Positions 48,188-57,789 of a stretch of 64,000 nucleotides of DNA are shown here, piece by piece (the stretch's first letter is position 1; every line of letters starts with the position of its first letter). Both the position numbers and the translations under genes were made by a program. This stretch comes from Thermotogota bacterium (lineage in GTDB: Bacteria > Thermotogota > Thermotogae > Thermotogales > DSM-5069), in assembly GCA_029551145.1 (NCBI GenBank), contig JAKPGA010000012.1:124001-188000 (forward strand), given 5' to 3'. The notes beneath the pieces were generated by a model. It saw only the letters and a list, made by a program, of their open reading frames with translations. It made no database searches and was not told the DNA's origin.

Positions 48188-50767
48188 TTGGCCAACCTAA
48201 GCCTTTTTGGTTCCCTGAATACAGCCTTGCTGGGTGTTTACACACACAAATTGGCGATGAACGTGGTGGGACATAACATTGCAAACTCCAATACCGATGG
48301 ATACTCCCGACAGAGACCTATGATTGTAACAACACCACCACTTACCTTGCAGTTTTCCAATATTCTGACAATTGGCACTGGTTCGCAAGTGAAAGACATC
48401 CAAAGAGTCAGGGATCTCTTTCTTGATTTGCAATACAGACAAGTCACCAACAGATACACGTATTTTGATACGACTTATTCAAACCTCCACTACATTGAGC
48501 AGCTCCTCACAGGATCAGCTGAATCTGGAATCAACAGTCTTTACGATTATTTCCTGTCCACAGCGGAGGAAGTAATAACAGATCCCACGAATGTTGCGGC
48601 AAAGAGAGAGTTTGTTACCTCTGCGCAGCAGATGGTGACGAACATCAGAGACTTTTATCTCAGACTCCAGCAACTAAGAGAGGACATAAACCAGGAAATC
48701 TCTCAGTTAGCTGACAAAATCAATTCACTTGTTGCTAACCTTGCTAAGATCAATGAACAAATCCGAATAGCAACGGCCTTGAAGTCGACTCCAAATGATC
48801 TGCTTGATGAACGAGATCGAATTCTGGATGAACTGTCTCAGTATGCGAATATCGCTCACTATGAAACGGAAGACGGGCAAACAATCCTGATGCTTGGAGA
48901 TCAAGTCGTGCTGTCTGGCTCCGTACAGACAAAAATCAGAGCTCTTGAAAGACCTTATGCAAAAGGATTCTACGAGCTTTTCGCTGGCAATTCTAAGGTT
49001 ACAATATCCGATGGAAAAGTCAAAGCTTTGCTTGATCTCAGAGACAGCACAATAGTCAAGTACATGAGTTATCTGGACGAATTTGCACTGACTTTGAGTG
49101 ATAAACTGAACCTCATACACAGGGAGGGCTTTGACTCATCTGGCAAAGTGACAGGTCTGAATCTCTTCAATCCCATAGTTCCAACCTATTCATCGAATGA
49201 ACTTTCGATATACCGAATTCTTGGAAGCAGAAAGATGATGGGCGGTCCAATTAATTACGCTACAGGTTTGACGGGTTATTCGAGCCAGTCACAACTCGAG
49301 AACGTCACATTTACTTCAGGTGGACAACTTGTGCTTTTCGACGGTAATAACACCACAGATATAACTGTGAATGATGGAAGCACAGTACAAGAACTGATAT
49401 CGGCATTATCTGGTACCTGGCTTTCCTTAACGATAGGACAGCACAACCCAGAATCAATGAATCCGGCTTACAGATTGTATTTCAACAGTTCTAACGACTT
49501 GAGAGACACGTTGGTAATCAGTAGCGGCGGTTTACTGGAGAGAATGGGATTCAAGACGAAAGAAGTTCAGCTTCTGACGATTTCAGACTTGTCAAAGGTT
49601 GAACAGGGAAATTACACACTATCATTTGAAGAAAAACTTGTCGATGGCAGTCAGTATACAGAAACACTTAACTTAACGGTTGATTCCTCTACAACTCTGA
49701 ATGATATAGCAAATCAAATTAATTCGCAGATGAACAACTTGAGAGCATCAATCATAAATGACACTCTTGTAATCATTCCAAACAGCAATCTTGAATTTGA
49801 CACTGGGCGAGTCAGCATCACAGATGAAGGAGGCTTCCTTGTTCAAGCAGGTGCGACTGGGATAACGTATACTGTACTTGATTATGCAGAGACACTCGAA
49901 AACATTTTTGCAACAGCCACCAATTTCGATTCTGCAAATGGTTTTGATCTTTTGATAAACAATACTGTCATTCATGTTGATCCTACTGTGGACACCTTGA
50001 GGGATTTCGTAAGAAAAATAAACTCCGCAAACACCGGAGTTGTAGCTGACCTAACCCCTCATGGTGCGTTTGTGCTAAGGGCTAGCCGTAGTTATGAGTT
50101 CGATTTGAAATCATTCAACATAAGTGGACCACAAGGACTGTTTGAAGCCTTGGGCCTGATTGATTCAAACGGTGATCCAACGAACTTTGATGCCGATTGG
50201 ACAACGAGTTACATGCTCATATCGAGAAATGAGAGCTTTGATACAGTGAGAGACAGATTGTCTGTAAGTGAACTTTTGACGGTTGACAAACGTGAAAGTT
50301 ATGAACCATACTTCTTTGTCAGTCAATGGTCGGTTTCGAATGCACTTTTGAGTAACGCGGAGTCCCTCGCCGTTGATATTGGAAAGACTCTGCCAAACAA
50401 TACTTGGAATGCTGTGAATTTTCTTCCAACGGGTAGAAGCAACGTCGAGATTATGAACCTGATTTCGTCATCAAGAAATGAAACTCTCCTGGCTGATGGT
50501 AAGGAAAGTTTCTATGAGTTCATGAGTGGTATGATTGCCGAATTGGGTGTTGAAGCCGAAACTGCGTCGAGTTTGAAGAGTAATACAGAACTTCTGAGAA
50601 GTGAGATAGATCAGGCGAGAGAAAGTGTTAAAGGCGTTTCCTTGGACGAAGAAATGACCAATATGATCAAGTATCAACATGCATTCAATGCTGCTGCCAG
50701 AGTGATAACAGCAATAGACGAAATGATCGGCAGAGTCATAGACAATATGGGAGTAGTAGGAAGGTGA
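48188..50767 (+). CDS. flgK: flagellar hook-associated protein 1 FlgK
   Basis: 859 residues, well above the roughly 550 of E. coli FlgK; the extra length is in the variable middle domains (about 350-720). The conserved N terminus (LNTALLGVYTHKLAMNVVGHN, IANSNTDGYSRQRP) and C terminus (SLDEEMTNMIKYQHAFNAAA) form the axial D0/D1 helices. FlgK joins hook and filament. The start is TTG 48188 after AAGGAGGG (48174-48181). FlgL follows after five bases. Confidence 0.95.
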   Translation: MANLSLFGSLNTALLGVYTHKLAMNVVGHNIANSNTDGYSRQRPMIVTTPPLTLQFSNILTIGTGSQVKDIQRVRDLFLDLQYRQVTNRYTYFDTTYSNLHYIEQLLTGSAESGINSLYDYFLSTAEEVITDPTNVAAKREFVTSAQQMVTNIRDFYLRLQQLREDINQEISQLADKINSLVANLAKINEQIRIATALKSTPNDLLDERDRILDELSQYANIAHYETEDGQTILMLGDQVVLSGSVQTKIRALERPYAKGFYELFAGNSKVTISDGKVKALLDLRDSTIVKYMSYLDEFALTLSDKLNLIHREGFDSSGKVTGLNLFNPIVPTYSSNELSIYRILGSRKMMGGPINYATGLTGYSSQSQLENVTFTSGGQLVLFDGNNTTDITVNDGSTVQELISALSGTWLSLTIGQHNPESMNPAYRLYFNSSNDLRDTLVISSGGLLERMGFKTKEVQLLTISDLSKVEQGNYTLSFEEKLVDGSQYTETLNLTVDSSTTLNDIANQINSQMNNLRASIINDTLVIIPNSNLEFDTGRVSITDEGGFLVQAGATGITYTVLDYAETLENIFATATNFDSANGFDLLINNTVIHVDPTVDTLRDFVRKINSANTGVVADLTPHGAFVLRASRSYEFDLKSFNISGPQGLFEALGLIDSNGDPTNFDADWTTSYMLISRNESFDTVRDRLSVSELLTVDKRESYEPYFFVSQWSVSNALLSNAESLAVDIGKTLPNNTWNAVNFLPTGRSNVEIMNLISSSRNETLLADGKESFYEFMSGMIAELGVEAETASSLKSNTELLRSEIDQARESVKGVSLDEEMTNMIKYQHAFNAAARVITAIDEMIGRVIDNMGVVGR

Positions 50768-50772
50768 TGTGA

Positions 50773-51663
50773 ATGAGAATTACAGACAAGATGATCAGTG
50801 ACAGAGTTCTGAACAATATTCAGGGCAACATCAAGAAGATTGCAAAGCTTCACGATCAACTGTCTTCAGGGAAAATGGTTAGATATCCAAGCGACAATGC
50901 GATAATCGCTACAAGAGCGGCAAAAATCGAAAGTCGTTTACGAGAGATTGAACAATACAAAGGAAATGTTGACTACGCCCAGAACATCCTTCAATCCTAT
51001 GATGCCTCTCTTCAAGAAGTTAGCAGTGTTTATCAGCGTCTCAGAGAGCTAATTGTTCAGAGTGCCAATGGTGTTCTGACTGCCGATCAGAGGCAGGCGA
51101 TTTCTAAGGAGATGCAGGAGATCAAAGATCATCTTATCCAGATTGCGAATACTCAAATAGGTACCGACTACGTATTCGGCGGATATGAGAGCAACAAAGC
51201 ACCTGTTGATGAGACAGGTAATATCGTGCTCAATCCTGATGCGGCAAAGCCCCGCTTTGTGAATGTGCTTGGGTATCAGGTCAAATATGGTCTGACTGTG
51301 AATGACGTCTTCTTAACAAAAGGTGGTGTAAGTGTCTTTAAGTTAATAGACATGACAGTCAATGCGCTTGAGAACAACGACCAGAGGATGCTCAGTAAGG
51401 CGTCACTTATGAGCATGGACTTTCTCGAGGACTCTGTTGCCAAAAGTCTGGCTAAGATCGGTGCGAGTCAGAGGATGATTGAGATGGTATCCTCAAGGAT
51501 TGAGGATCTAAATACCTTTATGAATGAATACATCTCAAATCAAGTAGATACAGACTTACCCAAGGTTTTGACAGATTTGTCAACACAACAAGCTGCACTA
51601 ACAGCTGCGCTAAAATCTGCTGCGAATGTTATAACGGCGACGTTGGTTGATTTCATAAAGTAG
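50773..51663 (+). CDS. flgL: flagellar hook-associated protein 3 FlgL
   Basis: 296 residues with flagellin-like ends: RITDKMISDRVLNNIQGN at the N terminus, a D0/D1-like QIGTDYVFGGYESNKAP segment and a C-terminal helix QQAALTAALKSAANVITATLVDFIK region. It forms the second hook-filament junction ring with FlgK. AAGGTGATGTG precedes the ATG. Confidence 0.93.
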   Translation: MRITDKMISDRVLNNIQGNIKKIAKLHDQLSSGKMVRYPSDNAIIATRAAKIESRLREIEQYKGNVDYAQNILQSYDASLQEVSSVYQRLRELIVQSANGVLTADQRQAISKEMQEIKDHLIQIANTQIGTDYVFGGYESNKAPVDETGNIVLNPDAAKPRFVNVLGYQVKYGLTVNDVFLTKGGVSVFKLIDMTVNALENNDQRMLSKASLMSMDFLEDSVAKSLAKIGASQRMIEMVSSRIEDLNTFMNEYISNQVDTDLPKVLTDLSTQQAALTAALKSAANVITATLVDFIK

Positions 51664-51685
51664 TAAGCCGAGAGGTGAGTTAACA

Positions 51686-52159
51686 ATGACTTATAAAACT
51701 AAACTTGGTCAGATAGATGTAAGTGATGAACAGGTTATAGTCTTCGAGAATGGCATCCCGGGTTTTCAGAACTTGAGGAAGTTCACCGTAGTAAATCGTT
51801 ACAGCGATAATCCCATTCACTGGCTTGTATCTCTTGAAGACGAATATGTGGCTCTCCCAGTTGTTAATCCTTGGCTTGTATGTGTAGATTATTCCTTAAA
51901 TCTGTCTCAACTTGATATGCAGGAACTGAACCTGGAAAACCAGTCCGATCTTGAGATCTGGGCAATTTTGACAATTCCGAAAGACAGCCCTGAAAAGGCG
52001 ACCATTAATCTGTTGGCTCCGATTGTGATAAACTTAAAAAATAAGAAAGCAAAACAAGTCATCCAAGAAGACAGTAATTACTCCGTTAGGCATTTTGTAA
52101 GAGATGAGATAGAAAGAAGTAAGAAGATCATCCAGAACAGCAAAACAGGGAGTGAATGA
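51686..52159 (+). CDS. fliW: flagellar assembly factor FliW
   Basis: 157 residues. FliW features include [17 protein letters not shown] and [14 protein letters not shown]. FliW binds both flagellin and CsrA, so that free flagellin releases it to inhibit CsrA. CsrA is encoded next, overlapping its stop (ATGA), the standard pair. GAGGTGAG precedes the ATG. Confidence 0.95.
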   Translation: MTYKTKLGQIDVSDEQVIVFENGIPGFQNLRKFTVVNRYSDNPIHWLVSLEDEYVALPVVNPWLVCVDYSLNLSQLDMQELNLENQSDLEIWAILTIPKDSPEKATINLLAPIVINLKNKKAKQVIQEDSNYSVRHFVRDEIERSKKIIQNSKTGSE

Positions 52160-52383
52160 TTCTGTTAGTTATCTCCAGAAAGGTCGGAGAAAGTTTCATG
52201 ATAGGAGATGAAATAGAAGTAAGAATACTGAAGATAGAAGGAACCGAAGTGAAGATTGGGATCGGGGCTCCTTTGCATGTTAAAATATACAGGTCGGAGA
52301 TTTATCAAAAGATCGTGCAGGAGAATAAAGCTGCGGCAGAAGTCAATGTTGACAATCTCGGAGGGGTGATACCAGGTGATTAG
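52156..52383 (+). CDS. csrA: carbon storage regulator CsrA
   Basis: 75 residues from the ATG at 52156, or 73 from a CTG at 52162. The core [17 protein letters not shown] and VKIGIGAP, with the RNA-binding Arg in SRK, is clear. CsrA represses translation of flagellin and other mRNAs by binding GGA motifs. The ATG overlaps the fliW stop (ATGA), but AGGGAGTG directly abuts it; the CTG lies at normal spacing and would give the canonical MLVISRK N terminus. The first is given here because it is a standard codon. Confidence 0.94.
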   Translation: MILLVISRKVGESFMIGDEIEVRILKIEGTEVKIGIGAPLHVKIYRSEIYQKIVQENKAAAEVNVDNLGGVIPGD

Positions 52384-52666
52384 GATCGATGAAACTCTGA
52401 TAAGACATCTTGAAACCTTGGCTGCTCTTGAACTAACGGCTGAGCAGCGTAAATCCATAGAAAAGGATATGCATGAAATTCTTGGGTATATGGAGCTTTT
52501 GAACGAGGTTGATGTAAGTTCTGTGGAACCTATGTATACACCCATAGAAGATGCCGTTGACCTTCGCGAAGATATTGTCAGAGAGTCAGATTGTGTCAGT
52601 CTCATCAGATCAAATTTTCCGAAGGAACGTTCGGGACACATTGTTGTTCCGGGGATACATGCTTGA
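52376..52666 (+). CDS. gatC: aspartyl/glutamyl-tRNA amidotransferase subunit C
   Basis: 96 residues, helical, with the family pattern [17 protein letters not shown], MLxMxxMEL-like [21 protein letters not shown] and a C-terminal LREDIV segment. GatC stabilises the GatA amidase for Gln-tRNA(Gln) or Asn-tRNA(Asn) formation; gatA and gatB are not in this window. The GTG at 52376 overlaps the csrA end. Confidence 0.9.
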   Translation: MIRIDETLIRHLETLAALELTAEQRKSIEKDMHEILGYMELLNEVDVSSVEPMYTPIEDAVDLREDIVRESDCVSLIRSNFPKERSGHIVVPGIHA

Positions 52667-52986
52667 ATTGGAAGGAAGCTGAAAAAAGAGCAGCAAATTA
52701 CTTACGCCGGAAAGGTTTCAAAGTACTTGAATGTAATTACAGAACAAGATTCGGTGAAATAGACATCATAGCGAGGTATGGGAAATACCTCGTTTTTGTT
52801 GAAGTTAAGAGCGGTCAAAGCGTTTTTTCCCCAAGAACAAGGGTGGACATGAAAAAACTTCATCACATCCAACTTGCAGCAAATGACTACATCATGAGAA
52901 ATCCACAAAAATGTTCTGGGTATAGAATAGATGTTGTAGAAGTGACTGAAAATGGTATAGAACATTTTGAAGACGTACAAACTTGA
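52663..52986 (+). CDS. yraN: YraN/UPF0102 nuclease-like protein
   Basis: 107 residues of the PD-(D/E)xK-like UPF0102 family: GFKVLECNYRTRFGEIDIIAR and LVFVEVKSG contain the Glu, Asp and ExK residues of the presumed nuclease site. The biological role is not established. The start is TTG 52663, overlapping the gatC stop (TTGA) and after CCGGGGAT; a longer frame upstream is out of phase with the gatC coding and is not accepted. Confidence 0.9.
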   Translation: MNWKEAEKRAANYLRRKGFKVLECNYRTRFGEIDIIARYGKYLVFVEVKSGQSVFSPRTRVDMKKLHHIQLAANDYIMRNPQKCSGYRIDVVEVTENGIEHFEDVQT

Positions 52987-53001
52987 GGAGGAATATTTCT
53001 G

Positions 53002-53448
53002 TTGATCGTTGCTGTAAACAAGAAGGTCCGAGATTATGAGGTGCTTGAGAAGTATGAAGCTGGGATTGAGCTCAAAGGTACAGAGGTGAAATCGCTTAGG
53101 GAGAAGAATGTGTCCTTCAAGGATTCCTTCTGCCGTGTGAAGGACAACCAGATCTATCTTTTGAATTTGCACATCAGCCCTTATAAATTTGCCAACAGAT
53201 TCAATCATGATCCTGAAAGGCCGAGAAAGCTCCTTCTGCACAAAAAAGAAATCAAGAGGTTGGTCGGAAAACTCACTACGGCAGGCCTCACACTCATACC
53301 CACGAAAATCTACTTCAATGAGAAGGGAATAGCCAAAGTCGAGATCGCATTGGTAAAGGGTAAGAAGCAATATGACAAACGCGAAGAGATAAAGAAAAAA
53401 GAAATAGATAAGAAGATCAAAACTCTTATGAAGCACGGAGGCAGGTAA
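53002..53448 (+). CDS. smpB: SsrA-binding protein SmpB
   Basis: 148 residues. Family segments are VNKKVRDYEVLEKYEAGIEL, GTEVKSLREK, NRFNHDPERPRKLLLHK (split) and the basic tail KKQYDKREEIKKKEIDKK. SmpB delivers tmRNA to stalled ribosomes. The start is TTG 53002, with GAGGAGGA at 52985-52992; a CTG one codon earlier is also at good spacing. Confidence 0.95.
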   Translation: MIVAVNKKVRDYEVLEKYEAGIELKGTEVKSLREKNVSFKDSFCRVKDNQIYLLNLHISPYKFANRFNHDPERPRKLLLHKKEIKRLVGKLTTAGLTLIPTKIYFNEKGIAKVEIALVKGKKQYDKREEIKKKEIDKKIKTLMKHGGR

Positions 53449-53452
53449 GAAA

Positions 53453-54325
53453 TTGGAATTCACTGTTAATGAAAACAACCAGTACAGAAGAATCGACAAA
53501 TTTCTCAGAAATCAACTTAAGAATGTGCCGCTTTCAGAGATATACAAATTCATTCGGACGGGGAAGGTTCTGGTCAACGAAAAGGTTGTTAAAAAGCCTC
53601 AGTACGAGATTGATACCGGAGATAGAATTGATGTGTTAATTGATCTTTCCATTTACGGAAGGAAGAAGAACGAACTTGCCCCTGTTCCTCTCAAGCTCGA
53701 TATCATTTATGAGGATCAGAATATTCTGGTTATCAATAAAAAGGCCGGGATAGCATTGCATCCTTCAGAAAGAACCAAGAGTACAACACTTATCCAAGGT
53801 TTACTCTTTTACGGAAATACCAAGGGTTTTGAACCACATCTTGTTCACAGACTTGACAGAGATACCTCTGGTGTGTTGATAGTAGCAAAGAATTTAAGAA
53901 CAGCACGTACATTGAGTCGAATGTTCAGGGAAAGACTCGTTGAAAAAGAATATATATCACTTGTTTTCGGAAAACCCAAAGATCACGGAATAATAGACAC
54001 TCCGCTCGATGATTTTGAGGCGATTACAGAGTACAGAACACTTGAGCATTTTGGTGACTCGACGCTCGTTAGCGTATTGTTGCACACCGGCCGCACTCAT
54101 CAGATAAGAAGGCATTTTGCCATGATTGGCAACCCTGTAGTTGGTGATACACTCTATGGTGACAAGAGAGTAAATACCTTTTACAGACAGCAATATGGCC
54201 TCAGAAGGCAATTTCTTCACTGCATACGTGTTAGTTTTACAAATCCATCCGAGCCAGGGAAGCTCCAGCTGAAGGCACCTCTTGGAGAGGACTTAGAAGA
54301 AGTTCTCAGGAGGCTGAGGATGTGA
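53453..54325 (+). CDS. rluD: RluD-type 23S rRNA pseudouridine synthase
   Basis: 290 residues: an N-terminal S4 domain (YRRIDKFLRNQL, GKVLVNEKVVKKPQY) and the RluA/RluD catalytic domain with the Asp in PHLVHRLDRDTSGVL, TGRTHQIRRHF and NPVVGDTLYG. The exact target uridines cannot be told; RluD and RluC families are both possible. It begins at TTG 53453, five bases after smpB. Confidence 0.88.
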   Translation: MEFTVNENNQYRRIDKFLRNQLKNVPLSEIYKFIRTGKVLVNEKVVKKPQYEIDTGDRIDVLIDLSIYGRKKNELAPVPLKLDIIYEDQNILVINKKAGIALHPSERTKSTTLIQGLLFYGNTKGFEPHLVHRLDRDTSGVLIVAKNLRTARTLSRMFRERLVEKEYISLVFGKPKDHGIIDTPLDDFEAITEYRTLEHFGDSTLVSVLLHTGRTHQIRRHFAMIGNPVVGDTLYGDKRVNTFYRQQYGLRRQFLHCIRVSFTNPSEPGKLQLKAPLGEDLEEVLRRLRM

Positions 54326-55581
54326 AAGTTTTTCCTTTGTTGTTCCTCGCATGTCTGTGTTTTTCACAAGAGTTGCTCCTGAACACCTATGACAAGACTG
54401 GTTATCTTTTTCTCAATGGAAAGGTGGAAATGACATTTGCATTCGAGATGAAAACTCAGATCAGTTTCAGGGGCTATGTTGTTGATCGTTATATTCCCCC
54501 AAGAGTTTCGGTTGAGTATATTCCACTTCCAAAAGAAGATTTTCTCATTACAGACTGTGGCAAGACAATTGGTAGTAAAATGACAGATATTGTGATACCA
54601 GATTCCACATATCAGAGACTGATTGAGTTTCTCCGATCGGGTGAACAGATTAAGGTGACAGTTGATAGTTATCCAGTGGAGATTTACCCCGATCATATTC
54701 TCGTTCTTGAGTTCGACAGCAAAAAGATCAGCGAATTTCTACCACATTTCGTGAATTATGACTTGTCGAAAATCACTAAACCAGGAAAATACCCACTCCA
54801 AACACCTGCGATTGTTTTAGAATGGGCAGTTACGGATTACCCCGGATTTGGTGGAGCAATTATCCCGATCTTCAAAACCGAAGTCAGTGAAGTTGAATGG
54901 ATCATAGATGATTTTCGATACAAAGGCATTTGTACAGTTCTTCCAATTGGACATCACTCAGTCATTGCACAAGTTAACGGTCAGTCGTACAGCTTTGAGT
55001 TATCCATTTCGAGTCAACGGATCTCACAGGTCCAAGAAGCTTTCGAGGTTGGCGATCGGTTTGACAAAGATTTCATTTCACTTAGCGGTATGAACAACGA
55101 GATCTTAACAATTCCGGGTCGTTTTCTTCTTCTGAAGATGGATGATGATGAAATAAAAGTTATCAATGCGACGGTCTCAGATACTGTGAGCCCCATCATT
55201 AATCTTCGAATTTCACAGAAAACTCCTGGTATCTTTGAACTTTTCACCTCTGCCCAGGATATGACAGCTTGCACAGTTAGAGTCTTTCTCGATGGTCATG
55301 AACTTGAACTTGCAAAGGGCATACTCAGTCTTGATCAAGGAAAACATACAATAGTTGCCTTGGCTCAAGACAGCTTTGAAAACAAATCCTATGTGATTAC
55401 AACTGTTGACATAAACCCAGAACTGAGCAAAGATGGGATATTTGTTACACAAGAGGAAGCTCACTTTGATATCTTGGGATTCAACTTCATTTCTCCTTAC
55501 ATAAAATGGTGGGTGGCAAAGGACATATCGACTAAGGTGATGATGAATGGACAAAGGTATGTGGTTGGAACGCATCCGTAA
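54322..55581 (+). CDS. exported protein, unknown function
   Basis: 419 residues with a signal peptide (KVFPLLFLACLCFS). The rest is beta-rich with Ig-like stretches (VSPIINLRISQKTPGIFEL, TVRVFLDGHELELAKG, DQGKHTIVALAQDSFEN), which look like tandem adhesion-type or binding modules. I do not recognise the family. GTG 54322 overlaps the rluD stop. Its 3' end overlaps the next membrane-protein gene by about 23 bases, and the two may work together. Confidence 0.65.
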   Translation: MKVFPLLFLACLCFSQELLLNTYDKTGYLFLNGKVEMTFAFEMKTQISFRGYVVDRYIPPRVSVEYIPLPKEDFLITDCGKTIGSKMTDIVIPDSTYQRLIEFLRSGEQIKVTVDSYPVEIYPDHILVLEFDSKKISEFLPHFVNYDLSKITKPGKYPLQTPAIVLEWAVTDYPGFGGAIIPIFKTEVSEVEWIIDDFRYKGICTVLPIGHHSVIAQVNGQSYSFELSISSQRISQVQEAFEVGDRFDKDFISLSGMNNEILTIPGRFLLLKMDDDEIKVINATVSDTVSPIINLRISQKTPGIFELFTSAQDMTACTVRVFLDGHELELAKGILSLDQGKHTIVALAQDSFENKSYVITTVDINPELSKDGIFVTQEEAHFDILGFNFISPYIKWWVAKDISTKVMMNGQRYVVGTHP

Positions 55582-56833
55582 ATGGTTATTCATAATAGTA
55601 TCTGTCTCTTACTTGTTGTTTTTTTCCCCCGTGAGGATGAAAAATGATAAGGTAGCTTTGAATTACTGTGTGGGTTTCACTCTGGATGACAAGAGAATTC
55701 GCTTAGAGAATGGCGACATAGTCTGGGTCGTCGAACCTGGCGAAAGATTAAGCCCATCCATGAGATATGTTATCTTCAAGGGTGATTTTGCCAACTTAGA
55801 CCCCGAAGATTATATACATGACGCTGATCAATACCGAATCTCTATAGGTATACTTGAGTTCAATGAAAGCCTACGCTTTGCAAAAGATATAGCAAAGCAT
55901 AGATCATTGAAAGATCTTGTCTTCCGAGTCCACACCGTCAGGCAAGAAGAAGTCGAAAAGATGGGTTTGGATGAGACAATGATATATTACAGGTTACGCA
56001 GAGCCATCCTGGAAAGAAGCATTGATTTACTCTGGATACAGCCTTTGGAAGGAATAAATACCCAGAAAATTCTGGAAAAATTGGAAAAGCAATTCGGTCA
56101 ACCTTCTGCCACTCCCAGACCTCAGCGGAGTTTTCCAGTGATGCCTGTTATTCCATTCCTTGCGATTCTGCTCGCCCTGGCATCCTACAAAATAATCCTA
56201 ATACTCGTTCCATTGATGACATTGCCATTCGGTTTCTCAGTATCTGTTTCAGTTGCCTCGATAATTGCAACGGTGACTCTGTATTTTTCTTTCCGAAGAA
56301 AGGTACTGCTTCCTTTGATTTATCTTCTGCTGGGACTGTTGACATATTCGGCATTATCAGATTTCAACCACATGAACGATTTGGACCAGTTCAGAGGTGT
56401 CAAGCTGTCACTCATAGCTCTTCCCGCTACTTTAGCCATAGTAGTTCTTATGAGAGAGTGGAAGTGGCTGAAAAAATACCTGCCTTACTTTATCATTGCC
56501 GGTGGTCTCTTTGGATTCTATTACATCTCGCGTTCTGGAAATATAGCCTTTGTTCCAGAAATGGAACGAAAACTTAGAGATCTTATCGAAGGATTTCTCT
56601 GGATCAGACCAAGGTTCAAAGAAGTACTTCTTTATCCAGTATATTTCATGTCATTGAAATTCGAGAACTTCAAATGGAACTTTGTACTTCAGATACTTGG
56701 TTGTATAGCTCTGGTGTCAACCTTCAACACCTTTTGTCATATCAAAACGCCCTTAGTTGTTTCACTTTACAGATCGGTTTTTTCAATAGTACTTGGTTAT
56801 GTTACCTACTTCATCGTGAGGCGTTTTAAATGA
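55559..56833 (+). CDS. multi-pass membrane protein, DUF5693-like
   Basis: 424 residues: an N-terminal membrane segment (about 8-24), a soluble domain (about 30-180), then about seven membrane segments. The motif WIRPRFKEVLLYPVYF near 340 resembles the RPRxKEF pattern I associate with DUF5693. The function is unknown. ATG 55559 follows GGACAAAGGT; ATG 55547 is an alternative. It overlaps the next gene by an ATGA. Confidence 0.65.
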   Translation: MWLERIRKWLFIIVSVSYLLFFSPVRMKNDKVALNYCVGFTLDDKRIRLENGDIVWVVEPGERLSPSMRYVIFKGDFANLDPEDYIHDADQYRISIGILEFNESLRFAKDIAKHRSLKDLVFRVHTVRQEEVEKMGLDETMIYYRLRRAILERSIDLLWIQPLEGINTQKILEKLEKQFGQPSATPRPQRSFPVMPVIPFLAILLALASYKIILILVPLMTLPFGFSVSVSVASIIATVTLYFSFRRKVLLPLIYLLLGLLTYSALSDFNHMNDLDQFRGVKLSLIALPATLAIVVLMREWKWLKKYLPYFIIAGGLFGFYYISRSGNIAFVPEMERKLRDLIEGFLWIRPRFKEVLLYPVYFMSLKFENFKWNFVLQILGCIALVSTFNTFCHIKTPLVVSLYRSVFSIVLGYVTYFIVRRFK

Positions 56834-57789
56834 CGCTGAACATATATGATTCCGGTTATCTGCTCAGGGTTCGCAAGCTACAGATAAGAAGAAATACCAT
56901 TGTCAAGCTATTTGGCAGAATCGGTAGTTGGTCGAAAGAAGATTTAGATCTTTTCGCTAGTAGTTTGTTGGGTTCGGTGAATAAAGTAATAAGAACACAA
57001 AGTCCATACGTAGTGCAGAATCACCTTTCAAAACTGTTCGATAGAGACCTACCCTTGATCAAAAGATTAAAGCATCTATCCAGAGAATTCTCGATACCGA
57101 TATTAGAATCTCTTGAATTTCCGTTTTGGGTTAAGCCTTCATCTTATCCACCAGCTACACAAGAAATGCGCTCGTTGATCGTAGCGGATGACGTAATTTC
57201 ATTCATTTCCAATGCCAGGAAAGTCCTGAAAGATTCAATGCTTGAAGATTTCATTGAACTTCAGGCTGCGTTGATGAAATCGGATCAAAGTGATGTCGAT
57301 TGGCTTGTCAGAGAGATAAATAGCATAACTCTTCAGAATTATCTGCAAATTGAACCTTACAGAGAGCTTTACTCTGCCTTAGATTTTGTTCAGCGTACTG
57401 AGGTAGTATCAAGATTAAGATGCCATTCGTACATCCGTTCAGCTCTGACAAGAAAAGCTGAACGTGGAGTCATCCTTGACGGCAGCAACATATTCATGCT
57501 CAGAGGAAAACTCTCAGATCTGGAGTTCATTTTGGAGAAAATAGCGACGAATGAAAATTTCTATTACCCGTTCTGGGTAGTTTTTGATAGGAATATAGTT
57601 CATCTGGTTAGTGAGAAAGCAAGTGACTCAAAATGGTTCAGTAGTCCATCGGTTTTTTTGCATTCCCCTGCTGATGAACTCATCTTGAGACTTGCCAAAG
57701 AAAAGAACGCTGTTGTTGTGAGTAGCGATAGATTCAGACAATGGCATACAACGGTCCCAAGGATCGATCCGAGGAGGTTATTTGAGTGA
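56830..57789 (+). CDS. protein with a C-terminal NYN/Zc3h12a-type nuclease domain
   Basis: 319 residues, soluble. The C-terminal 107 residues fit the PIN-like NYN fold: VILDGSNI (D217, N220), VVFDRN (D253), SPADELI (D282, E283) and VVVSSDRF (D299), giving the usual four acidic metal-binding positions and the Asn. Such domains are metal-dependent ribonucleases. Residues 1-212 are helical and not recognised. It overlaps the membrane-protein gene upstream and queA downstream (GTGA). A role in RNA processing or decay is an inference. Confidence 0.75.
   Translation: MTLNIYDSGYLLRVRKLQIRRNTIVKLFGRIGSWSKEDLDLFASSLLGSVNKVIRTQSPYVVQNHLSKLFDRDLPLIKRLKHLSREFSIPILESLEFPFWVKPSSYPPATQEMRSLIVADDVISFISNARKVLKDSMLEDFIELQAALMKSDQSDVDWLVREINSITLQNYLQIEPYRELYSALDFVQRTEVVSRLRCHSYIRSALTRKAERGVILDGSNIFMLRGKLSDLEFILEKIATNENFYYPFWVVFDRNIVHLVSEKASDSKWFSSPSVFLHSPADELILRLAKEKNAVVVSSDRFRQWHTTVPRIDPRRLFE

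Noticed and set aside
52591-52662. Upstream extension of yraN
   Set aside because: It overlaps gatC in another frame; TTG 52663 with TTGA overlap fits the family N terminus.
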